From the NCBI RefSeq assembly GCF_002001045.1, contig NZ_MUNR01000008.1, forward strand, positions 186,001 through 250,000: a stretch of 64,000 nt of DNA, given 5' to 3'. The stretch's first letter is position 1; each line of letters opens with the position of its first letter. Shown here one piece after another: positions 39,701 through 47,513 of this stretch. This stretch comes from Rhodanobacter sp. C01. Its GTDB lineage: Bacteria; Pseudomonadota; Gammaproteobacteria; Xanthomonadales; Rhodanobacteraceae. Below the pieces are notes generated by a model. It made no database searches. It saw only the letters and a list, made by a program, of their open reading frames with translations, and was not told the DNA's origin. Made by a program: the position numbers and the translations under genes.

Positions 39701-40018
39701 ACGGATCTGATCTGGACCAATCCAGCAACCAACCAGATGGCATGGTGGCTGATGAACGGCTTTACCGTGACCGATCAGGAGACCCGCAGCGTGCCACCAG
39801 GCTACACGATGGCCAGCATTGCGGACTACAACGGCGATGGCCTGGCCGACATCCTGTGGGCGGGCACGGCTGGTGATGCCTATGAGTGGCAGAGCACTGG
39901 AAGTGGCTTCCAGTCGTTCCGGGTAGCAGATCCTTCGGGCAATCCGCTGGTCATTCCGGCAGGGGCCCAGGTGCAAGTCAATCGCCTGCAAGGCTCTACC
40001 TTTGTGCCGAGTCCGTAA
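36758..40018 (+). CDS. Secreted S53 (sedolisin) peptidase with C-terminal FG-GAP repeats (paralog 1)
   Basis: This 1086-aa secreted serine-carboxyl peptidase has a signal peptide ending near GAFAAS and a pro-kumamolisin domain (about 45-220). The S53 domain (about 250-760) has catalytic E341/D345 (GEAALD), oxyanion D433 (STGDAGSAG) and nucleophile S613 (GGTSFAAP). The last ~300 residues carry FG-GAP/VCBS-type repeats with calcium-loop signatures: DVDGDGYTDIVW, DINGDGKTDLIW and DYNGDGLADILW. The ATG at 36758 follows a purine-rich AGAGGGTGGGG and is preferred over one six codons earlier. A close paralog follows directly. Confidence 0.92.
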   Translation: MIFKSSTWLAMAGMLIGGTLPLGAFAASAAQQAPGYYPSFTPDTSHITASINNSALIAVKNSELSQSLAKYDSGVLLSTKQISSMTLLLKRSPEKQQQFQSYLSELTNPNSPYFHHWLTTKQIGTMFGPSSTDLAKVTQWLTSQGMSVKRVTPDGMTIRFAGTAAAVNQAFHVQLHSFNVNGEAHFGHLAAQQIPTALTPVVDRVVSLNNFFPKPQHTDVGVVSRNKQTGKWQTASRTGATPQFTVPGGTVDTNTTYDVAPADFNQIYNVNPLWNRGTPNRGAGQTIVVLERTDVNPADIAAFRAAFLPADAKGTVTYVHPDDGLGDGPCPDPGMNGDEGEAALDAEWAGAAAPDANIEVASCADSGTSFGPFTAAATLLEPGIHGVGTLPPPIWSLSYGACELEDSGDAYLADVFWSEAAAQGVTVFVSTGDAGSAGCDQGALFAATYGSAVNGMASSTSDVAVGGTDFNDFNNYGQYWAPTNLALDQSALGYIPEQTWNDSCASSQLDALLGYSNGLTACNDSSGRGQDFLSIGGGGGGASTLYTQPEWQIGVYGSVNHNSRTLPDVSLFAANGLYGHALVYCMSDANENGTACDYTNPDDVYYNSAGGTSFAAPAMAGIQALINQATGGPNGNISPTLYGVASKEYGTNGSPNNAMLASCNSSNGANVGSQCVFNDVTVGDIIQPCWAGSINCYSGSSGSNQFGTTVGGTGSSLTLLPAWQTNVGYDMATGLGSINAANLVDAVVKYLQPIQHTGYAAPYDFLSYSEFANDGYSDIALVDPVKGTLASLAMKGSVVMYSVPQQIAPGYSIGAEGANLVPQFVPLGLKSGAMAWTGPDNRLYLWFSDALGGYFPYSVASYPAGWKLLGEGVNDSSGTQQLFWFNATTSQFGWWTLGVDGNYNPIVQTISPLTTVAPGYVPTLADVDGDGYTDIVWTSTANNSVYVWISNHNGGYVAHSIADHPAGFTLFGAGDINGDGKTDLIWTNPATNQMAWWLMNGFTVTDQETRSVPPGYTMASIADYNGDGLADILWAGTAGDAYEWQSTGSGFQSFRVADPSGNPLVIPAGAQVQVNRLQGSTFVPSP

Positions 40019-40050
40019 TACATCCGCACCCTGAGATGATGGTTTGATGC

Positions 40051-40076
40051 GAGGCCGGGCATTGATGCCCGGCCTC
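40051..40076 (+). terminator. Terminator after S53 paralog 1
   Basis: A perfect 11-bp stem (GAGGCCGGGCA) with a TTGA loop is followed by TTTCATT, 33 bp after the stop codon. It makes the two S53 paralogs separately transcribed. Confidence 0.8.
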
Positions 40077-40370
40077 TTTCATTGAAGTGATTGTGTTGGC
40101 AGCGGCGCAGACAAAGCAAACTTTCGGAATGCCTTCGGCCCGATGCACGATGACGTGATTCATCCTTTGCCAAACCACGATCTCGTTGTGGCAACTCACG
40201 CATCATTGTGAGATTTCAGTGAGATTGTGGTCAGTAAGCGGTGCGTGACGCACCGTATCCAAATCGGTACAACTTCGAGCTGTTTGAAACTTTGCATGGA
40301 GCTTCAGATTTCAGGGAAGTCGTACGGCGTGATAGGCCACTTCAGAACTTCAAGCTTTAGGGGAAAATCA
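40077..40370. promoter_or_regulatory. Promoter region of S53 paralog 2
   Basis: About 295 bases between the terminator and the paralog-2 start. It contains a 15-bp palindrome GGTGCGTGACGCACC (40240-40254) and a weak CTCAC/GTGAG pair (40195-40212). The TTTAGACGTCTAAA palindromes of paralog 1 are not present, so the two paralogs may be regulated differently. Confidence 0.4.
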
Positions 40371-43300
40371 ATGATGCCGATCTACAAACGCTTTTCGTGG
40401 CTCGCTGGGACGGGCCTGCTACTAGGATGTGTCATGCCGCTATGGGCGCAGACAGCACCAGCTCATCCAGCAAATTACTATCCCACTTTCACGCCGGACA
40501 CGGCACGCATTACGACAACCTTGAACAGCTCAAAGCTGGTGGCCGTGAATGGAAGCCAGATCTCTTCCCGGCTGGCTGCATATGACACCGGAGCACTGCC
40601 ATCAGCGCAACCGATTCGTAACGTGACGCTGCTGCTGACACGCAGTAATGCCAAGCAGCAACAGTTTGACAATTACCTGCAGCAGCTGACCAACCCCAGT
40701 TCACCCTACTTCCACCACTGGCTGACAGCCGCGCAGATTGGCACGATGTTCGGTCCCGCGCAGTCCGACATCAGCATAGTGACGCAGTGGCTTCATTCGC
40801 AGGGCCTGAAGGTAGATGCGGTCTCGCCGACGGGGATGACGATTCGCTTCTCGGGCACGGCAGCAACTGTCGGCCAGGCCTTCCATACCTCCTTGCACAG
40901 CTACGCTGTGAACGGTGAGCGGCACTTCGCCAATACCAGTGTGGAGCAAATCCCGGCAGCCCTGGCTACTGTGGTTAAGGGGACTGCCTCACTGGGCAAC
41001 TTCTTTCCCAAACCGCAATATCGCGATGTGGGGACGGTGACGAAGGACAAGAAGACGGGCAAGTGGAAGACCGTGACGAAGGCGCCTTCGGCACCGCAGT
41101 TCACAGTGCCGCCGGGCACCATAGATACGAACATCACTTATGACGTCGCACCGGCCGACTTCAACACGATCTACAACGTCAAGCCGCTATGGAGCAAGAG
41201 CACGCCGATTCGTGGCGCTGGGCAGACCGTGGCCGTGCTGGAGCGCACGGATGTACTGCCTGCGGACGTTCAGACCTTCCGCAGCGGATTCCTGCCAACC
41301 GATGCGCAAGGCACGGTGAGTTATGTGAACCCGGTGGCTTACGCGGGCGATACCAGTTGTCCAGATCCGGGCACAAATGGGGATGAGGGTGAGGCGGCGC
41401 TGGATACCGAATGGATCGGCGCAGCGGATCCTGACGCGGCAATCGTGTTCGCCTCGTGCGATGACAGTCAAAGTGCCACTTTCGGCCCGTTTACTGCTGC
41501 ACAGAATTTGCTTGAAGGTGCTGCACCACTGCCCTCTATCTTCAGCCTGAGCTACGGCGAATGCGAAGCCGACGGATTCGTCGACGGAATCGCGAATGAA
41601 GCGGGTGATCTCTGGTCGCAAGCAGCTGCCGAAGGCGTGACGGTATTCGTATCCACCGGAGATTCGGGCTCCGCCGGCTGCAATCAGAATCAGCTAGCGG
41701 CCTACCAGGGCATAGCGGTCAACAGCATGGGCTCGACACCGTACAACGTCGCGGTAGGCGGCACCGACTTCAACGATTTCAATAATTACAGTCAGTACTG
41801 GACCTCGAGCAACCTGCCACTGGATCTGTCGGCAGTAGGCTACATTCCTGAGATGACCTGGAACGATTCCTGTGCCAGCAGTGTGCTTTACGGTCTACTC
41901 GGATACAGCAACGGCGTGGACGCCTGCAACAGCGCCAGTGGCCAGAACTACCTCAGCACGGCAGGCGGCAGCGGCGGCCCCAGTACCAATTGGTTTCAGC
42001 CTTCGTGGCAAGCCGGCATCTACGGCTCCTCGAATTACGGTACGCGCATGCTGCCGGACGTGTCTCTGTTCGCGGCCAACGGCTTGTACGGCCACGCACT
42101 GGTGTACTGCATGTCGGATGAGAGTGAAAACGGCACCCCCTGCGACTACACCGATCCCGACAAAGTCTTGTTCAACAGCGCAGGTGGCACCTCGTTTGCG
42201 GCACCGTCAATGGCGGGCGTGCAAGCACTTATCAACCAGGCGACAGGGCAATACAACGGCAACATCCTGCCGGCGTTTTATAGCATCGGGACGAAAGAAT
42301 ACGGCACCAACGGCTCGCCAAATACGGCGATGCTGAACAATTGCAATTCGTCCAACGGAGCTGGCATCGGCAGCAGCTGCGTATTCAACAATGTAACGGC
42401 GGGCGACATCGACGTACCTTGCTATGCGGGAACCCTTTCGTGTTTCTCGGGTAACGGTGTGCAGTCCTACGGCGTGGTCAGTGCCGGTGGCTCGTCCAAC
42501 CTGGCCCCGGCATGGCTGACGAATGCCGGTTACAGCATGGCCACGGGATTGGGTAGCATCAACGCCACGAATCTGGTCAACGCGGTAGTGCAGTTCTACC
42601 AGCCATTCCAGCGCGGCTATGTTGCTCCGAGTGACTTCCTGACGACTTATGAGGAAGGTTATGGAGATGGATTCAGCGATATCGCCATGGTCGACCCGAG
42701 CAAAGGCATATTCTCGACGCTGGGGATGAAAGGCAGCGTATCGTTGTCGAATGCCACCCAGTCGATCTCCAGTGGCTATACGATCGGGTCAATCGGCAAT
42801 TTCTTCACCGACTCGGTGCTCCTGGGTACCGGCCGATATATTGCTGACTTGGCTTGGACGGGTCCGGACAATCAGCTATACATCTGGCTCTCCGACGGTG
42901 TCGGTGGTGCGACCAATTATTCGCCACATCCCGTAGGAAGCCCCTTTCCGGCTGGTTGGAAATTGATGGGGGCTGCCAATTTCGATGGCACCGCCGCTGC
43001 GACCGGCAATCCAGACGAATTGTTCTGGTGGAACAGCAGCACCGGTCAAGTTGGCTGGTGGAAGCTGCATGCATTTGTGCTTTATATCCTGGGTCGGGCC
43101 TCGTATCACTTCAGCGTTACCATTTCACCGACCATCAATGTTGCACAGGGTTACGTACCGACCTTGGCTGACGTGAATGGCGATGGCTATGCCGACATCG
43201 TATGGACCAATCCGAACAACAACAGCGTCTACGTATGGATCAACAATCAGAACGGTGGCTTTGTACCGCGCCAAATTGCCGACCATGCATCCGGGTTCAG

Positions 43301-43676
43301 CCTGTTCGGTGCCGGTGATGTCAACGGCGACGGCAAAACGGATCTGATATGGACCAATCCAGAGACGAACCAGATGGCATGGTGGGTCATGGATGGCTAT
43401 AACGTGACCGATCAGGAGGTCCGCAACGTGGCGCCGGGCTACACGATGGCCAGCATTGCGGACTATAACGGCGACGGTCTGGCGGACATCCTGTGGGTGG
43501 GTGCGGCCGGTGATGCCTACGAGTGGCAGAGTACTGGCAGCGGCTTCCAGTCACTTCGAGTCGCCGATGCTTCAGGCAAACCGCTAGTCATCCCCGCAGG
43601 CACGCAAGTTCAGGCCAATCGCCTGCAGGGTTCGGCCACAGGCGGAATAGATACAAGCACTGGCTCAAGTCACTAG
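40371..43676 (+). CDS. Secreted S53 (sedolisin) peptidase with C-terminal FG-GAP repeats (paralog 2)
   Basis: This 1101-aa paralog of the preceding gene has the same layout: signal peptide ending near PLWAQ, pro-domain, S53 domain with E341/D345 (GEAALD), oxyanion D431 (STGDSGSAG) and nucleophile S608 (GGTSFAAP), then FG-GAP repeats (DVNGDGYADIVW, DVNGDGKTDLIW, DYNGDGLADILW). The frame opens 48 codons earlier, but the ATG at 40371 has AGGGGA upstream and begins the signal peptide; the adjacent ATG at 40374 is equally possible. The 3' end is more alike between the two copies than the rest. The tail ends TGGIDTSTGSSH. Confidence 0.92.
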   Translation: MMPIYKRFSWLAGTGLLLGCVMPLWAQTAPAHPANYYPTFTPDTARITTTLNSSKLVAVNGSQISSRLAAYDTGALPSAQPIRNVTLLLTRSNAKQQQFDNYLQQLTNPSSPYFHHWLTAAQIGTMFGPAQSDISIVTQWLHSQGLKVDAVSPTGMTIRFSGTAATVGQAFHTSLHSYAVNGERHFANTSVEQIPAALATVVKGTASLGNFFPKPQYRDVGTVTKDKKTGKWKTVTKAPSAPQFTVPPGTIDTNITYDVAPADFNTIYNVKPLWSKSTPIRGAGQTVAVLERTDVLPADVQTFRSGFLPTDAQGTVSYVNPVAYAGDTSCPDPGTNGDEGEAALDTEWIGAADPDAAIVFASCDDSQSATFGPFTAAQNLLEGAAPLPSIFSLSYGECEADGFVDGIANEAGDLWSQAAAEGVTVFVSTGDSGSAGCNQNQLAAYQGIAVNSMGSTPYNVAVGGTDFNDFNNYSQYWTSSNLPLDLSAVGYIPEMTWNDSCASSVLYGLLGYSNGVDACNSASGQNYLSTAGGSGGPSTNWFQPSWQAGIYGSSNYGTRMLPDVSLFAANGLYGHALVYCMSDESENGTPCDYTDPDKVLFNSAGGTSFAAPSMAGVQALINQATGQYNGNILPAFYSIGTKEYGTNGSPNTAMLNNCNSSNGAGIGSSCVFNNVTAGDIDVPCYAGTLSCFSGNGVQSYGVVSAGGSSNLAPAWLTNAGYSMATGLGSINATNLVNAVVQFYQPFQRGYVAPSDFLTTYEEGYGDGFSDIAMVDPSKGIFSTLGMKGSVSLSNATQSISSGYTIGSIGNFFTDSVLLGTGRYIADLAWTGPDNQLYIWLSDGVGGATNYSPHPVGSPFPAGWKLMGAANFDGTAAATGNPDELFWWNSSTGQVGWWKLHAFVLYILGRASYHFSVTISPTINVAQGYVPTLADVNGDGYADIVWTNPNNNSVYVWINNQNGGFVPRQIADHASGFSLFGAGDVNGDGKTDLIWTNPETNQMAWWVMDGYNVTDQEVRNVAPGYTMASIADYNGDGLADILWVGAAGDAYEWQSTGSGFQSLRVADASGKPLVIPAGTQVQANRLQGSATGGIDTSTGSSH

Positions 43677-43707
43677 TAGACTGACCCATTGTCGAAATTT
43701 GTTTGGT

Positions 43708-43735
43708 CAAGGCCGGGCAGCAATGCCCGGCCTTG
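43708..43735 (+). terminator. Terminator after S53 paralog 2
   Basis: A perfect 12-bp stem (CAAGGCCGGGCA) with a GCAA tetraloop is followed by TTTTATT, about 30 bp after the stop. Nearly the same stem sequence ends paralog 1, so the duplication probably included the terminator. Confidence 0.88.
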
Positions 43736-43863
43736 TTTTATTGGCCCGACTTGATCCTGGCGAGAAGCATGACGAAGTTGAGTCGCGCAGCCACCATGTC
43801 ACTACAACGCATTTTGAGAATGCCCTTGGCAATAGCAACCTCCATCCTGGGCAGTCGTGGCCG

Positions 43864-45450
43864 ATGACGATGACTACCAGCTCCCATTGCATGAAGTCTG
43901 GTCTCGATGGCCATGAGGCATGGCCATCTCAATCTTGGGCGACGGCCCTAATCGTCGCTGTCATAGCCTTCGCGACATTTCTTGCCGAACGCCACTGGGG
44001 CTTCAGCCTGGCCGATGAAAGCTATCTTTGGTACGGCGCGCAGCACCTGCTGCGCGGAGAAGTACCGCTACGTGACTTCATGTCTTATGACATCGGTCGC
44101 TATGCGTTGGCTGCTGCCTGGATGCGGCTTGAAGGTGACAACGGCATCCTCGCACTACGCGATCTGCTGGGCTTCGTAACTATCCTCGGCGTCACACTTG
44201 CTTCTATGCTCGTCGCGCGCGCTTGGCGCCATGATGGCGCGTGGCGAATTGTGCCAGTAGCGTTGCTTTTCGCGCTGTGGATGGCCCCACGCTACAAGGT
44301 TTTCGACGCAACAGCTTCGATCGTATTGGTTGCCGGTCTTGGCTGGATGCTGGCGCGACCAAATGCAGGGCGCTTCTTCGGGCTGGGCCTGCTGATTGGA
44401 TTGCTTGCCGTATTAGGGCGCAATCATGGCGTCTATGCCGTCATCGCGTGCGCCCTCGCATACGCGTGGCTCATTCGCCGCGGCGCGTTGTCACGTTGGG
44501 GGAGTGCGCTTGCTGCGCTCTTGGCCGGACTTGCGCTCGGCTACGCTCCAGTATGGATCTGCATGCTGATAATTCATGGCTTCGCAACTGCCATGTGGCA
44601 GAGCGTGATGCTTATGTTCTGCCAAGGCGCGACAAATTTGCCGCTGCCCATACCATGGCCATGGAAAATCTTGATTGCCGGCCACTTTGATGGTGGCACA
44701 TTCTTTGCGGGATTCTTCATCGTGGCTCTGCTGGTCTTCGACGTGGCCGGGATAATCCTGCTCTGGCGGCGGAAAAGCAGCGCGGCGATGTCACCCATCC
44801 TGATCGCGGCAATCTGTGCCTCCATTCCGTATACACACTATGTTTTCTCGCGTGCGAACATTAGCCACCTCAGCCTGAGCGTGGCGCCCATGCTGATTGG
44901 GTTGTTAGTTGCTTGCGGCAGCACGCAGCAACAAACTTTTCGTTGCGCCAGCTTGTGCACACTGTTGCTGGTATTTTCAATGCCCCCTGCCCTGCGATTG
45001 CATCCACGTTACGATGCATTGCGGTATGGCGGTCGCTGGCATCAGGTCAGCATCGGTTCCGATGCACTGATGCTTTCTTCGCAGGAAGCATCCAGTGTCG
45101 ATCTGATAAAGCATTTGCGTTGGACGAGCCCTGCACAAGGTCCCGTTTTCTTCGCGCCAGTCTGGCCCGGAGCTTATTCACTCTACGAACAGCCTTCTCC
45201 AGTATGGGAGATTTTGCCTTTAGCTGTTCGGCCTGCCGCATTTCAAGAAGCAGAGATCGTGCGACTGCGCGCAGCGCGGATCAGCATGGCCGTTATTCTG
45301 GACATACCGACTGACAGTCGCGAGGCCTTGCGGTATCGAAACAGTCATCCCTTGATATATGACTATTTGAATCGCTGCTTTACTCGTCGAACAACATCAC
45401 CGCAAGCGCCGCTTGCACTTGTATTCGATGGGCCTGATCACTGCGGCTGA
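43864..45450 (+). CDS. Polytopic membrane protein, GT-C glycosyltransferase-like
   Basis: This protein has about 528 aa and roughly ten predicted TM helices, and a soluble C-terminal region. The first large loop carries acidic positions typical of GT-C transferases that use lipid-linked sugars (ADESYLWYGAQHLLRGEVPL, then DFMSYDIGRYALAAAW). It could be a PMT/ArnT/RgtA-like sugar transferase; the donor and acceptor are unknown. The start is uncertain: ATGs at 43864, 43870 and 43891 are all possible and none has a strong ribosome-binding site. It lies between the S53 genes and the response regulator; a link to exoenzymes is not established. Confidence 0.65.
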   Translation: MTMTTSSHCMKSGLDGHEAWPSQSWATALIVAVIAFATFLAERHWGFSLADESYLWYGAQHLLRGEVPLRDFMSYDIGRYALAAAWMRLEGDNGILALRDLLGFVTILGVTLASMLVARAWRHDGAWRIVPVALLFALWMAPRYKVFDATASIVLVAGLGWMLARPNAGRFFGLGLLIGLLAVLGRNHGVYAVIACALAYAWLIRRGALSRWGSALAALLAGLALGYAPVWICMLIIHGFATAMWQSVMLMFCQGATNLPLPIPWPWKILIAGHFDGGTFFAGFFIVALLVFDVAGIILLWRRKSSAAMSPILIAAICASIPYTHYVFSRANISHLSLSVAPMLIGLLVACGSTQQQTFRCASLCTLLLVFSMPPALRLHPRYDALRYGGRWHQVSIGSDALMLSSQEASSVDLIKHLRWTSPAQGPVFFAPVWPGAYSLYEQPSPVWEILPLAVRPAAFQEAEIVRLRAARISMAVILDIPTDSREALRYRNSHPLIYDYLNRCFTRRTTSPQAPLALVFDGPDHCG

Positions 45451-45548
45451 AATTTGCACTTCGCGAGCGGGACTGATTGTTGCCGATAAAGAAATCATAC
45501 AGATCGTGCTATCAGTGCCATGGATGCTGCTTGGCAACAAGATCCCGG

Positions 45549-46277
45549 TCAATTCACTGCAAATAAATACCCTTGCCCATAAATGGCATCAAGAGGCAAA
45601 GATTGACCTAAAGTAGCAAGAACTTTTCTACGCAAGCGGTGGATCAAGGAATCCAGACGATGCGGGTCGAATTCGTGAACATCGTTGGTCAGCGTACCTA
45701 TCAGGGACTCACGCGATACAACCTGATTCGGATGCTGCATGAACTTTTCCAATAGACATCGTTCAGCCTTGCTCAGCGCCACGCGTCCACTGGTAGGCGA
45801 TAGGAGGAGCCAGTCATTTGAATCGAGTCGCCAAACGTTTTCGGCAGCAGCGCATGCCGGTGACAGCTTCAGCCTTCGTGCAAGACTTTGCAGGGTCGCC
45901 ACAAGAACATCAATTTCCACCGGCTTGGAAAGATAAGCATCTGCACCTTCGCTGAGACCTCGCACGCGATCGATGTTTTCTGATCGCCCAGTCAGCATCA
46001 CTATGCCCGTCCCAGGAAGTTCGGCATGAAGCCAGCGCACTACGGTGAAGCCATCGCTGTCTGGAAGGCCGATATCCAATAGAACGATATCCGGCCGCTG
46101 CATCTCAACAGCTGCAGCCATTTCGGCCATGCGTCCGATTGCTGTGACGTCGAAGCCGAACTGTCGCAATCTCGGCGCGAGAACCCTATCCCGTAACAAC
46201 TCGTCGTCATCCAGGAGCATCACGTGCAAGAGATCCGAGCACCCGGATGACTGAGATGAACCAGTTGACACGGTCAT
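45549..46277 (-). CDS. OmpR-family response regulator
   Basis: This 242-aa response regulator has a receiver domain with the acidic pair in MLLDDDELL, phosphoacceptor D68 (LLDIGLPDSDG), the conserved Thr (MLTGRSENI) and Lys (LSKPVEI). The winged-helix Trans_Reg_C domain follows (about 150-242: VALSKAERCLLEKFM, then DSLIHRLRRKV and YGQGYLF). The ATG at 46277 has GAGG 9 nt upstream and is preferred over a TTG five codons earlier. No histidine kinase is adjacent; the closest is at 33444-34865. A TATAGACGTCTTTA site lies about 80 bp upstream. Confidence 0.92.
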   Translation of the reverse strand: MTVSTGSSQSSGCSDLLHVMLLDDDELLRDRVLAPRLRQFGFDVTAIGRMAEMAAAVEMQRPDIVLLDIGLPDSDGFTVVRWLHAELPGTGIVMLTGRSENIDRVRGLSEGADAYLSKPVEIDVLVATLQSLARRLKLSPACAAAENVWRLDSNDWLLLSPTSGRVALSKAERCLLEKFMQHPNQVVSRESLIGTLTNDVHEFDPHRLDSLIHRLRRKVLATLGQSLPLDAIYGQGYLFAVN

Positions 46278-46354
46278 AATGCGTGACCTCAAACAAAATG
46301 ATGCACCCGAGGATGCTTTGCGAGAAGGCTAACCTGCATCGATAGACCATGCAA

Positions 46355-46368
46355 TATAGACGTCTTTA
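46355..46368. promoter_or_regulatory. AGACGTCT-core palindrome upstream of response regulator
   Basis: TATAGACGTCTTTA shares the 8-bp core AGACGTCT, and 11 of 14 positions, with the twin palindromes upstream of S53 paralog 1. It sits about 80 bp upstream of the response regulator ATG. It may be recognised by the same factor, possibly this regulator itself. Confidence 0.4.
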
Positions 46369-46386
46369 CCGCCAGATTGAACACTT

Positions 46387-46710
46387 CTAATTACTAAAAT
46401 TTCGCTCCACTTCCATCGCCACCAGCCTATCGGCCATTTCTTCCGTGCATTGACTGCGCTCGATCTTCCATCTCTCCGCTTCGCGCGCAACATCCACCAT
46501 GGGTTCTGCAAATCTGATGAACCTTGTTGATTGTCGTCAACATTGGACACCGGATTCTCTGCAGACAAGGGTGATCCTCACCCCAACAGGACCATCTGCC
46601 ATGGCGCGGACTGCTGGTAGATGAGCGGCCTGAGCATATGTTCCGCATTGCCAGCAAGGGTCTCCGACGAATCCGCGCCCAGCTTGGTCACAGCCCTTCA
46701 ACCTGTGAAA
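46387..46710 (-). pseudogene. Short coding-like frames, decayed gene(s)
   Basis: Three consecutive minus-strand frames look coding but are broken. The first reads VTKLGADSSETLAGNAEHML and ends APWQMVLLG at a TGA near 46579. Directly after comes SAENPVSNVDDNQQGSSDLQ. A frame change then leads to MVDVAREAERWKIERSQ and the end VAMEVERNFSN at a TAG (46387-46389). I do not recognise any of them. One or two decayed genes is the simplest explanation; very small real proteins cannot be excluded. Confidence 0.3.
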
Positions 46711-46883
46711 GCTGTCACGTAAGCTATCAGCAAATTCTTCCGCAAGTAAGCACTATCACCTGCAAACCGGACGGCCAAAAATTGTACGGTGCGGGGTAGA
46801 TGCGCGCCTCATACGAAGGCAGCATGCACGTGCGGGCACTACTAGCCAAAGCACCTTCGGGCACGTTGTTCGCCATGGGCCGG

Positions 46884-47054
46884 AGTGCATCCGCATCATG
46901 CAATCGGCTACGGCGACAATACTCGACGCGTCGTTGCGCGAACTATCGCAAGATCATGCGGCTGGTGCGATCGGTGATACCGTGTCTCGACTACAGCCGC
47001 AACCATATCGCCATATCGCCGCGCAACTTGCGGTATTCGAGCGCCAGTTGCCGT
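46884..47054 (+). pseudogene. Coding-like 3' remnant abutting the gspE relic
   Basis: A plus-strand frame reads MQSATATILDASLRELSQD, then IGDTVSRLQPQPYRHIA and ends VFERQLP at a TAA (47052-47054). It is protein-like but unrecognised, and its stop lies at the very edge of the gspE relic. The point near 47045 therefore looks like a recombination junction. Confidence 0.3.
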
Positions 47055-47390
47055 AATAACGTTCGATAAGACCGCCGATTTCTGAGTGCCGGCCGACCGC
47101 AACGCGACAGGTCGGCCGGCACTCAGCTCAACCGCCTCCAGCTGATACGGATCGGACACCAGCAGAGCCACTCCTGCACCGGCACCACGTGCTCTTGTTT
47201 GAGGATGCGCAGCGACATTTCGGGATCGGCCGGTGGCAGTTCCGGCGCATCGCGCGCCGCCAGTAGCGGCCTCTGCAGCAGTTCCGCCCAAGCTTCGGCC
47301 ACATTGCGCTCGGACACCAGTCCGAGCCGAGTTATCAGGGTGATCAGTATGCCCTCCGCCGATTTTGCGTGGAGCAAACGCGCACGGATA
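47045..47390 (-). pseudogene. Frameshifted relic of gspE (N1E region)
   Basis: The minus strand encodes, across three frames, a stretch clearly related to GspE residues ~38-160 of this window. The first part reads AEGILITLITRLGLVSERNV and AEAWAELLQRPLLAARDAPE, then PEMSLRILKQEHVVPVQ. After a frameshift it reads ALLVSDPYQLEAVELSAGRP, and after another SEIGGLIERYYGN. The functional gene reads SERDLAEAWAELLRVPLLAA and SEIDGLIERYYGSG at these places. The ATPase core is absent. It is a non-functional partial copy located about 14 kb from the intact gene. Confidence 0.85.
47082..47126. repeat. Perfect 17-bp inverted repeat inside the gspE relic
   Basis: Arms 47082-47098 (CTGAGTGCCGGCCGACC) and 47110-47126 are exact complements around an 11-base loop. 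The intact gspE has only an imperfect palindrome at the same place. One of the relic's frameshifts falls in this segment. Confidence 0.85.
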
Positions 47391-47440
47391 TAGCATCTGA
47401 AAGGAATAGGACCGCACCATCTTTTTGGGCTTCCAGACAT

Positions 47441-47504
47441 AAAAAACCGGCGCCACCAGGGCGCCGGTCGCGATCCTGTCCAGCGGCCCGGCAAGTCGGG
47501 CCGC
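47441..47504 (-). terminator. Terminator pair after the trimeric autotransporter
   Basis: On the minus strand, just after the adhesin stop, a 9-bp hairpin (AGCGGCCCG arm, 47481-47504) is followed by a strong one: stem ACCGGCGCC with a 5-base loop (47446-47468) and then a T-run (47441-47445). This is a textbook intrinsic terminator. Confidence 0.88.
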
Positions 47505-47513
47505 TAACAGCTT

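Noticed and set aside
46293..47513. Mobile-element insertion as the source of the debris
   Set aside because: No transposase remnant, terminal inverted repeats at the edges or target-site duplication could be seen, so no mobile element is claimed.
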